This document shows positions 8,805-15,027 of a stretch of 64,000 bases of DNA, piece after piece. A program made the position numbers and the translations under genes. Numbering within the stretch: the stretch's first letter is position 1; every line of letters begins with the position of its first letter. Source of the stretch: Desulfovibrio sp. Huiquan2017 (GTDB taxonomy: Bacteria > Desulfobacterota > Desulfovibrionia > Desulfovibrionales > Desulfovibrionaceae); the NCBI RefSeq assembly GCF_017351175.1, contig NZ_JAFMPN010000009.1:39519-103518 (forward strand), given 5' to 3'. The notes below the pieces were generated by a model. The model made no database searches, was not told the origin of the DNA, and saw nothing but the letters and a program-made list of their open reading frames with translations.

Positions 8805-9464
8805 TCAAGGAAGAATGCTGGCCTTGACGGCCTCGATGCCGACCTTTTGCAGCATCCTGGCGGATCGCATGCGCTTGCCGCCGTTTTCGCGATAATACTC
8901 CAGGAACCGCCGGACCAATTCAACGGCCTCCTCGCGGCTCAGGTTTTCGGCAACCTCGTCGGCGATGCGGGGCTTGCCCGAAGCGTTGCCGCCGACCACC
9001 ATGGTCCACCCCTTGGGCTTGCCGATGAGGCCCACATCGCGCACGTAGCTCTCGGCGCAGCACATGGGACAGCCGGAGACTCCGACCTTGAGCTTGGCGG
9101 GCAGCTCCGCGCCCACGAACATCTCCTCCAAAGCCAAGCCGAGGCCGAGGGAGTCGCGTACGCCGAATTTGCACACCGAAGTGCCGGGACAGGCCTGCAC
9201 GTAGTGCACGCACAGCCCCACGGCCGGTCCGATGTCCATCTTGAGATCGTCCCAGACCTGATCCACCTGTTCCCTTTCCAAGCCGACCAAAGCGATGCGC
9301 TGGCCCGAGGTAATCTTGATGATCGGAATCTCGAACTTGCGCCCCACTCTGGCGATGGCTTCGAGCACATCGGGCGTGACCAGCCCTACCGGCGTTCTCG
9401 GCACGATGGCGTAGGTTTTCTTGTCACGTTGCAGGATCGCCCCCTTGGGAGTTTCATCCGCCAT
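8805..9464 (-). CDS. Assimilatory-type (low-spin) sulfite reductase-like siroheme/4Fe-4S protein, copy A
   Basis: A 219-aa protein with a half-size NIR/SIR ferredoxin-like domain and the siroheme-[4Fe-4S] domain. Cluster ligands are C-x5-C at 92/98 (CPGTSVC) and C-x3-C at 132/136 (CPMCC), and basic residues (SGQRIAL) suit siroheme carboxylates. The size matches the small monomeric 'assimilatory-type sulfite reductase' known from Desulfovibrio. The family catalyses six-electron reduction of sulfite, and nitrite is also possible. The start at 9464 is set by AGGAGG six bases upstream. It is the last gene of a five-gene operon, 16 bases after its paralogue. Physiological substrate and electron donor are unknown; the co-encoded ferredoxin is an obvious donor candidate. 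Confidence 0.88.
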   Translation of the reverse strand: MADETPKGAILQRDKKTYAIVPRTPVGLVTPDVLEAIARVGRKFEIPIIKITSGQRIALVGLEREQVDQVWDDLKMDIGPAVGLCVHYVQACPGTSVCKFGVRDSLGLGLALEEMFVGAELPAKLKVGVSGCPMCCAESYVRDVGLIGKPKGWTMVVGGNASGKPRIADEVAENLSREEAVELVRRFLEYYRENGGKRMRSARMLQKVGIEAVKASILP

Positions 9465-9480
9465 GGCAAACCTCCTTGCC

Positions 9481-10155
9481 CTATGCTTGAGGCTCGCTGA
9501 ACACGGCCAGCCTGACCGCATCGAGCCCGACACGTTCCACGAACCGGGCGGTCCGCTCTTTCACTTTGCCATGCTCGGCGTAAAAGACAAGGGCGCGGCG
9601 AATAATATAAAAGGCCTCTTCCTCGGAGACGTTCTCGGCCAGAATGTCTCCCCCGCGCACGCGCTTGCCGCCGTTGCCGCCGAAAGACACGGTCCAGCCG
9701 TGCTTCCTGCCGAACAGCCCGACGTCGCGGACCAAGGACTCGGCGCAGCACATGGGGCAGCCGGACACGCCGGTCTTGAGCTTGGCGGGCAGGGAGAAAT
9801 CCACCAGCATCCGCTCCAGCCGATCGGCCGCAGCCAGGGAATCCTGTTGGCCGAGCTTGCACCCGGCCGCCCCCTGACACCCCTGGACCTTATGGGCATA
9901 GGCGTCGCCCACCAGCCCCACGGCCGTGACTACGGCCCGGAGCGCGGACGCGGGCACATTGTCGATCATCAGCCGCTGGCTGGCGGCCAGCCGCACTCCG
10001 GCCAGCCCGTTTTCCCGCACGGCGCGGCTGACGGCCTCAAGCAACTCCGCGTCCATCTGCCCGAGGCGCATGCGCGGGACCACGGTATACGTGCCGTCCC
10101 TGCGCGCCCGGACCGCCCCCTTAGGCAAACCCTTGATGTATTCTTCCATGTTCAT
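9481..10155 (-). CDS. Siroheme/4Fe-4S sulfite/nitrite reductase-like protein, copy B
   Basis: A 224-aa paralogue of the adjacent copy. It has the same order of parts: C-x5-C at 93/99 (CQGAAGC) and C-x3-C at 133/137 (GCPMCC), followed by the shared AESLVRDVGL and HGWTVSFGGN segments. It diverges most in the N-terminal half and around the first cysteine pair, where its partner has CPGTSVC. The two copies may therefore differ in substrate or partner. A second ATG at 10149 is an alternative start; neither has an ideal Shine-Dalgarno. It is the fourth gene of the operon. The name 'sulfite reductase' is family-based, not proven. Confidence 0.85.
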   Translation of the reverse strand: MNMEEYIKGLPKGAVRARRDGTYTVVPRMRLGQMDAELLEAVSRAVRENGLAGVRLAASQRLMIDNVPASALRAVVTAVGLVGDAYAHKVQGCQGAAGCKLGQQDSLAAADRLERMLVDFSLPAKLKTGVSGCPMCCAESLVRDVGLFGRKHGWTVSFGGNGGKRVRGGDILAENVSEEEAFYIIRRALVFYAEHGKVKERTARFVERVGLDAVRLAVFSEPQA

Positions 10156-10190
10156 GATACGTTGCTTTTTCCTTGAATGGCGGTTCGGAA

Positions 10191-10508
10191 TCAGATGGGC
10201 GGGGCGATGTGCACCAGCACGCGCATGTCGGTGACGGCCCGCACTCCGTGGGGCTCGGCGATCTGCGAAACAAGCACGTCGCCGGGACGGGCCGGCATGG
10301 TCGCGCCGTCCGCGCCCAGAAACTCCCCCTCGCCCTCCAGTATGGTCAAGGTCAGCTCCCCTTCCAGGTCATGGGAGTGGATGGGCAGTTCCTGCCCGGC
10401 CCTGAAGTTGAAGTTGATGACCTTCATGAACTCGGATTCGTGGGCCAAATAATTGGAAAAGGTCAAATCCTTGAAACCGTGAATCTCAAACAGTTCGATC
10501 TTCTTCAT
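10191..10508 (-). CDS. Small cupin-domain protein
   Basis: A 105-aa single-domain cupin. Motif 1 contains the metal-binding H44-x-H46 (IHSHD) with nearby acidic residues, and motif 2 carries H87 (EPHGV), enough for a mononuclear metal site. The start at 10508 follows AAGGAG. It lies 11 bases after the ferredoxin gene and 35 before siroheme copy B, all in one operon. Substrate is unknown; in this context it may sense or handle a small redox-related ligand, which is inference. Confidence 0.85.
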   Translation of the reverse strand: MKKIELFEIHGFKDLTFSNYLAHESEFMKVINFNFRAGQELPIHSHDLEGELTLTILEGEGEFLGADGATMPARPGDVLVSQIAEPHGVRAVTDMRVLVHIAPPI

Positions 10509-10519
10509 GGTATTTCTCC

Positions 10520-11317
10520 TTATATTTCGAAATGAAGCTGGGTGGTCCGCAGCACGGCGCCGGTGCGGCTCACGGTTACCCGCTCGGTGGGCACGGACAC
10601 GCCCGCGCGCTTGACCGCCTCGTTCAGAATGGCGCTCATGGAGGAACAGCACGGCACTTCCATCTCCATGACCGTGATGGACCGAAGATCGTTTTCCGCG
10701 ATGATCGCAGCCAGCTTCTCCACGTATTCCATCTGATTATCGAACTTTGGGCAGCCCATAAGGACCACCCGGTCCGGGACATATTCGCCATGGTAGGCAG
10801 GCATGGCCACGGGCACGCAGTCGGCGGTCAAAAGCAAGTCGGCATTCTTGAGAAACGGCGCATTCGGCGGCACCAGGCGGAGTTGCACGGGCCAGTGTGA
10901 CAGTGCCGAGCCCACACCTTGGGCCGTGGGCACGTTGGCCTGGCCGCACGGTGTCAGGGCCTGGAGCGCCGCGCCGGGACAGCCGCCCGTCTTGGGCCCT
11001 TCGGAGGACGGCCCGGCCGCGCCCAAGCGCAGGGATTCCGGCTCGGGCATGTGGTCCGGGACCTCGCGGCCCTGGGCCTTGAGGTGTTCGACCACAGCCT
11101 CGGGGTCGAAGTCGGCGGCCTTGCGAACTTCCACCTTGAGCGCGCCCGTGGGGCAGTCGCCCAAGCATGCGCCCAACCCGTCGCAGTAGATTTCCTTGAC
11201 CAGCCGGGCCTTGCCGTCAACGATGGCCAGCGCCCCTTCGGCGCAGGCAGGCACGCACTGGCCGCAGCCGTTGCACAAATCTTCGTCGATGGTGATCATC
11301 TTGCGCTCGTGTATCAT
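10520..11317 (-). CDS. Two-cluster ferredoxin with a C-terminal cysteine-containing domain
   Basis: A 265-aa protein. The N terminus holds a canonical motif C15-x2-C18-x2-C21-x3-C25. A second motif, C45-x5-C51-x3-C55-P, lacks one cysteine (Leu at 48), so the second centre may be [3Fe-4S] or use another ligand. A Gly/Pro-rich linker (about 85-125) leads to a conserved C-terminal domain (about 140-265) with TADCVPVAMPAY, MGCPKFDNQ and PCCSSM cysteines. This architecture is common among uncharacterised redox proteins of sulfate reducers. The gene is 32 bases after the NapH/NosR-like gene, which makes it a likely electron carrier between that membrane protein and the siroheme proteins. Confidence 0.82.
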   Translation of the reverse strand: MIHERKMITIDEDLCNGCGQCVPACAEGALAIVDGKARLVKEIYCDGLGACLGDCPTGALKVEVRKAADFDPEAVVEHLKAQGREVPDHMPEPESLRLGAAGPSSEGPKTGGCPGAALQALTPCGQANVPTAQGVGSALSHWPVQLRLVPPNAPFLKNADLLLTADCVPVAMPAYHGEYVPDRVVLMGCPKFDNQMEYVEKLAAIIAENDLRSITVMEMEVPCCSSMSAILNEAVKRAGVSVPTERVTVSRTGAVLRTTQLHFEI

Positions 11318-11349
11318 TTCTCTATCCTCTCTTTTTTTTCATTGTCGTT

Positions 11350-12681
11350 CTACATTCTGGCCACACCGAGAAACAGGGCGTGGAGGCTGACCGCCAGGAC
11401 GATAAACGCAGTCCGGGCGGCCTCACCGGAAAGGCCGGGAAAAACATAACCTATGTGACCGTGCGCGCAGGCCGACACGCAGTCGCCGCACAAGGTGCAG
11501 GATAACGCGGGACGTCCCTGAGCCAGGCTGTCCCCGTCCAGGGCATTATATCGGCACACGGTCAGGCATGCCCCGCAGCGGGTGCAGTCCGTATCGATGC
11601 GTACGCGCCAGGGAGCGATGCGTCCGAAAAAGTTGCCGATCAGCCCCATGGGGCAAAACGCGGTGCAATGGACCATCTTCCCCAGCCTGCGGGAGATAAA
11701 AACCATAACGCCCACTCCGGCCAGCCCGAAGGCGGCCCCCAGGAACACCGCGCTCACGCCCGGCATGCCCGCAACACGCAAGACCCAGGCCACGCCCACA
11801 ACCAAAAGCAGGGTCGCGCCCCTCCCCCACAGGCTCAAGGCGCGCAGGGTATTGGACGGTGCCGGACGGCCGCCCGACCGGCTCAGGACATCGTCCCAGG
11901 CCCCGACGTAGCACAAATGGCTGCACCAGGCCGGGCCGACCAAAAGCAAAGTGGCGCCGAACAGGACTAACATGAAGTAACCGCCGCCGCGAAAGACCGG
12001 ACCGGCGACGATCAGGGCCGGGACCGGCAGATGCAGGGTGCCGGTCATGAGCATACGGTCCATGCCCAGAATCCCCAGGCCCAGTTGCAGAAAAAACACG
12101 GCCGAAAACAGCGCCCAGATGCGCGGCCGAACTGTCCGGTGTCCCTTGGGTGTGCGCATGCGCACGCCGATCCACTGGGCGTAGCAGCCAAGCAGGAAAA
12201 TTTCGAGCCAGCCCCAGCCCGGCAGGTAGCGGTCCGCCAGCAAGATGGGGAAATCCACCTTGCTCCGGGCCACGGCCAGACCGATAACGGTAAGCAGGAA
12301 CATGGCTGCGCGAGGCCGGGCCCAGGTCCGTTCGCGGTCGAACCAGTCGTCGAGCCCCCGGCCGAGCAGAAGCACCAGGGCCAGACCGTCCAAAAGAATT
12401 CCCCCGCCCATGATCCAGGCCAGCCGCTCCCAGGGCAGATCCAAGGCCATGCGAAAACGAACGAGATCCACCGCGGTCTGCGTCCAGATAATGCCGCCCC
12501 AAAGGAACGCAGCCACAGCCACAGGGCGCGCCCAGGCGCGCCGAGCCAGGAGCAACCCGGCCAGAACCGCCAGGGAGGCGAGCAGGCCGAAATCGCCCTG
12601 ACGCAGGCCGTGCGCTCCGAGCAGGAAAAGAGTCGCCACGGGCGGGATCAAGCGGTATGATTTCATGATGCCGTTTTCCAT
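11350..12681 (-). CDS. NapH/NosR/RdxA-like 4Fe-4S membrane protein
   Basis: Polytopic inner-membrane protein of about 443 aa. Many hydrophobic helices precede CSHLCYVGAW and CTAFCPMGL (C-x3-C pairs of the NapH/NosR family). Two ferredoxin-type [4Fe-4S] motifs follow, CTRCGACLTVC and CTLCGDCVSAC, then a last helix. Relatives pass electrons between the quinone pool and soluble Fe-S partners. The start is uncertain: ATG at 12681 is used here; 12666 is possible, and 12717 is unlikely because it lies inside the FNR-type box. It is first of a five-gene operon, divergent from the Crp/Fnr gene. Confidence 0.82.
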   Translation of the reverse strand: MENGIMKSYRLIPPVATLFLLGAHGLRQGDFGLLASLAVLAGLLLARRAWARPVAVAAFLWGGIIWTQTAVDLVRFRMALDLPWERLAWIMGGGILLDGLALVLLLGRGLDDWFDRERTWARPRAAMFLLTVIGLAVARSKVDFPILLADRYLPGWGWLEIFLLGCYAQWIGVRMRTPKGHRTVRPRIWALFSAVFFLQLGLGILGMDRMLMTGTLHLPVPALIVAGPVFRGGGYFMLVLFGATLLLVGPAWCSHLCYVGAWDDVLSRSGGRPAPSNTLRALSLWGRGATLLLVVGVAWVLRVAGMPGVSAVFLGAAFGLAGVGVMVFISRRLGKMVHCTAFCPMGLIGNFFGRIAPWRVRIDTDCTRCGACLTVCRYNALDGDSLAQGRPALSCTLCGDCVSACAHGHIGYVFPGLSGEAARTAFIVLAVSLHALFLGVARM

Positions 12682-12715
12682 GGGACCATCATGGACATTT
12701 TTTTTGACCTCAGCC

Positions 12716-12729
12716 ATGACTTAGGTCAA
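12716..12729. promoter_or_regulatory. FNR/HcpR-geometry palindrome (ATGAC-N4-GTCAA)
   Basis: ATGAC TTAG GTCAA has the half-site spacing of the Crp/Fnr family (TTGA-N6-TCAA). It lies between the regulator start (12769) and the first operon gene (12681). An extra TTGACC half-site is at 12704-12709. The position fits autoregulation plus control of the siroheme operon. That the neighbouring regulator binds it is inference. Confidence 0.6.
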
Positions 12730-12768
12730 ATTCTTCATTCAACAAAAAGAGAGGGAGAAAACACCTTG

Positions 12769-13443
12769 ATGGATAAATCGGCCGCCGTGCGCGGCGTGAC
12801 CTTTTTCCAGGGGCTGCCCGACGACCAATTGGCCAAACTGGCCGACATCGCCGTGGTCAAGCGATACGACAAAGGCGAGCTCCTGTTCCTGGCCGACGTC
12901 CCGGCCGACGGCTTTTATTCGCCGGTCACAGGGCGGGTCAAGGTCTTCCGCACTTCCCCGGCAGGCAAAGAGCAGATCCTGCATATATTCGGTCCGGGCG
13001 AAGCCGTGGGCGAGGTGCCGGTCTTCGAAGGCACGACCTTCCCGGCCCAGTGCGAGGCCGTGGAACCCTGCGAAGTCCTGTTCTTCCCGCGCAACGCCTT
13101 TCGCAACATCCTGCGCGACGACCCGGACCTGGCCATGCGGATGATGGCCATGCTTTCCCAACGGCTGCGCATTCTGGTCAACAAGATCGACGACCTGAGC
13201 CTCAAGGAGACCCCGGCCCGGGTGGCCGCCTATCTCCTGCTCCTGCGCTCGTCCACGGACTCGGACACCTTCCGGCTCGACCTGCCGAAAGGACAGATCG
13301 CCCTGTACCTCGGAACCATTCAGGAAACCTTGTCGCGTATATTCAAACGGTTCACCGACGACGGACTAATCGAAATCCGAGGCCGGGAAATCACCCTCCT
13401 CGCCCCGGACCGGCTGCGCGAGCTGGCCGACGAGGGCCGCTAG
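12769..13443 (+). CDS. Crp/Fnr-family transcriptional regulator
   Basis: A 224-aa regulator. A cyclic-nucleotide-binding-type jelly roll occupies about residues 1-120, followed by a long dimer helix and a winged helix-turn-helix (about 170-215). The recognition helix is TIQETLSRIFKRF, with the E-x-x-S-R pattern of FNR-like proteins. It lacks the N-terminal cysteine cluster of true FNR; the cysteines near residues 90-97 do not form that motif. It resembles HcpR-type regulators of sulfate reducers, which respond to nitrosative or redox stress, but the class is not certain. The start at 12769 gives the normal length; the frame is open back to 12691. Confidence 0.88.
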   Translation: MDKSAAVRGVTFFQGLPDDQLAKLADIAVVKRYDKGELLFLADVPADGFYSPVTGRVKVFRTSPAGKEQILHIFGPGEAVGEVPVFEGTTFPAQCEAVEPCEVLFFPRNAFRNILRDDPDLAMRMMAMLSQRLRILVNKIDDLSLKETPARVAAYLLLLRSSTDSDTFRLDLPKGQIALYLGTIQETLSRIFKRFTDDGLIEIRGREITLLAPDRLRELADEGR

Positions 13444-13574
13444 GCTGCGCAGCGGAAAAAGGACGCAAGAGTCCACGTTCCTGCACGGCGAAGGCGAACT
13501 CACCTGAATCGCGCCGCTAAGCGGCTTTCGACTGATTTTCTTCTTTAGGGAGTCAAAGTCGATTCCAAAAGAAA

Positions 13575-13598
13575 GGGGAGCCTTCCGGCTCCCCGTTT
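13575..13598. terminator. Bidirectional terminator between the crp/fnr and tupA-like genes
   Basis: A perfect 8-bp stem GGGGAGCC/GGCTCCCC with a TTCC loop lies between convergent genes. On the minus strand it is followed by TTTCTTTT, suiting the TupA-like gene; on the plus strand by GTTT. A smaller hairpin, GCCGC-TAA-GCGGC, is at 13513-13525. Confidence 0.75.
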
Positions 13599-13616
13599 CC
13601 ATCCCATTCGACGGTC

Positions 13617-14465
13617 CTAGTGATCGTATTGTCGGGCGTATGCCGCGTCGTTGTACATGCCCTCGCCATAGATCTTGCGTCCATAGTCCGCGATGAGCCC
13701 TTGTCCTTCGGGCGAGGCCAGGAACTTGATGAACGCCACGGCCAACTCGTGGTTGGGCGCGCCGGGGGACGAAGCCAAAGCGTGGTAGGTGTTGATCAGC
13801 ATGGGGTCCCCCCGGAACAGGACCTTCAGGCCGGGTACGTCCTTTTTGCCCATGATCCAAGTGGAGCTGTCGGTCATGAAGTACCCGCCCTCGGCGTTGG
13901 CCCGCTTCAGGGTGGCCATCATGAAGTCCTTGGTGGTCACGTACCACTTGCCTTCGGGCCGGATACCAGCCTTCTTCCAGATGGCCAGTTCCTTCTTGTG
14001 CGTACCGGAATTGTCGCCGCGCGACAGGAAAAGCGCCTCAGCCTTGGCAATGCGCCCATAGGCGTCCGCCGCGTCCCTGGCACCGAAAATACCCGCCGGG
14101 TCGCTCGCGGGACCGACGATATAGAATTCGTTGGAACCGATCAGGGTGCGATCCACGGCCCATCCATCGGCCACGGCCTGCTTCTCGGCGGCGGGCGCAT
14201 GAACCATGCAGGCATCCACATCGCCGCTTTTGAGCAGGCTCAGGGACTTGCCGGATCCCGCCTTGACCCAGCACATAGTCGTGCCGTGTTTGGCGTTGAA
14301 AGTGTCGGCCAAGGCCTTGAGCAATCCCAACTCACCCGGCGATCCCGTGGCCAGCTTGTAGACCGTGCCGCCGTCTCCATAGGTCTGCTTGCAGGGGGCG
14401 TCGCCTGCAAAGGCGCTGCCGAGAATCAGCAAGACCATCAATACCGAGAGGAACAATCGCTTCAT
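13617..14465 (-). CDS. TupA-like periplasmic oxyanion-binding protein (tungstate ABC family)
   Basis: A 282-aa secreted protein with a signal peptide (MKRLFLSVLMVLLILGSAFA). Family segments are LLKSGDVDACMVHAP, NEFYIVGPASDPAG and LFLSRGDNSGTHKKE, all typical of TupA tungstate-binding proteins. The N-terminal TTTS ligand motif of TupA is replaced by LATGSPGE, so specificity for tungstate, molybdate or another oxyanion is open. The start at 14465 follows AAGGAG. No TupB or TupC genes are adjacent, so it is an orphan binding protein here. The formate dehydrogenase elsewhere in the window needs W or Mo, a plausible functional link. Confidence 0.75.
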   Translation of the reverse strand: MKRLFLSVLMVLLILGSAFAGDAPCKQTYGDGGTVYKLATGSPGELGLLKALADTFNAKHGTTMCWVKAGSGKSLSLLKSGDVDACMVHAPAAEKQAVADGWAVDRTLIGSNEFYIVGPASDPAGIFGARDAADAYGRIAKAEALFLSRGDNSGTHKKELAIWKKAGIRPEGKWYVTTKDFMMATLKRANAEGGYFMTDSSTWIMGKKDVPGLKVLFRGDPMLINTYHALASSPGAPNHELAVAFIKFLASPEGQGLIADYGRKIYGEGMYNDAAYARQYDH

Positions 14466-14513
14466 AATCAACTCCTTGAATAGGGTAAAATATGAGCGAC
14501 GTTACCATTATTG

Positions 14514-14550
14514 ATTATGTACATCAAGACGCTGCTCGGCATTACGTACA
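14514..14550. promoter_or_regulatory. Direct repeats ATTAYGTACA upstream of the tupA-like gene
   Basis: ATTATGTACA (14514-14523) and ATTACGTACA (14541-14550) match at 9 of 10 bases and start 27 bases apart, 50-85 bases upstream of the gene. This is a candidate operator for an oxyanion-responsive regulator. No regulator has been tied to it. Confidence 0.4.
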
Positions 14551-14584
14551 CTGATCCAGCCACAGGCGGACCGAAGCACAACGC

Positions 14585-14615
14585 AAAAAGCCCGCCGCAC
14601 AAAGTGCGGCGGGCT
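14585..14615 (-). terminator. Terminator of rpsT
   Basis: A 12-bp perfect stem AGCCCGCCGCAC/GTGCGGCGGGCT with a 3-base loop is followed on the minus strand by TTTTT. It lies 30 bases beyond the rpsT stop. Confidence 0.9.
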
Positions 14616-14644
14616 GAAGAAATCAGCGTAAGAACAAAGCGCCC

Positions 14645-14908
14645 TTAGGCAGTCTTGTTGACCGCGGCCTGGAGCCGAGCAATGCGGCGCTGGGCCTGAC
14701 GCGCGTGGATCACCTTTTTGCGGGCGGCGCGGTCCAGCACGGAGCTGGCTTCCTTCAGGGCCTCCTGGGCCTTGGCGATGTCGTTTTCCTCGAGGGCGAG
14801 ACGAACGGCCTTGACGGTGTTCTTGATGCGGGTCTTGGAAACACGGTTGCGGGCGCGACGCTTCAAGCTCTGACGGTGCCTCTTCAAGGCGGACTTGTGA
14901 TTGGCCAA
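14645..14908 (-). CDS. rpsT: 30S ribosomal protein S20
   Basis: An 87-aa, very basic all-helical protein that binds 16S rRNA early in small-subunit assembly. The N terminus MANHKSALKRHRQSLKRRARN is nearly diagnostic, and the remainder matches the three-helix S20 fold. It lies downstream of glyS on the same strand with about 120 bases between, and ends at its own terminator. Confidence 0.97.
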   Translation of the reverse strand: MANHKSALKRHRQSLKRRARNRVSKTRIKNTVKAVRLALEENDIAKAQEALKEASSVLDRAARKKVIHARQAQRRIARLQAAVNKTA

Positions 14909-15027
14909 GGTAATTTCTCCTGATCGATTTATTATCGCATTAAAAAGCGTTTGTTTTGCAATTCATCCCAAAGGGAGTGCCTTTTATATGGACTCCCCGC
15001 CTGATGTCAAGACTTTTCTGCCCCAGG

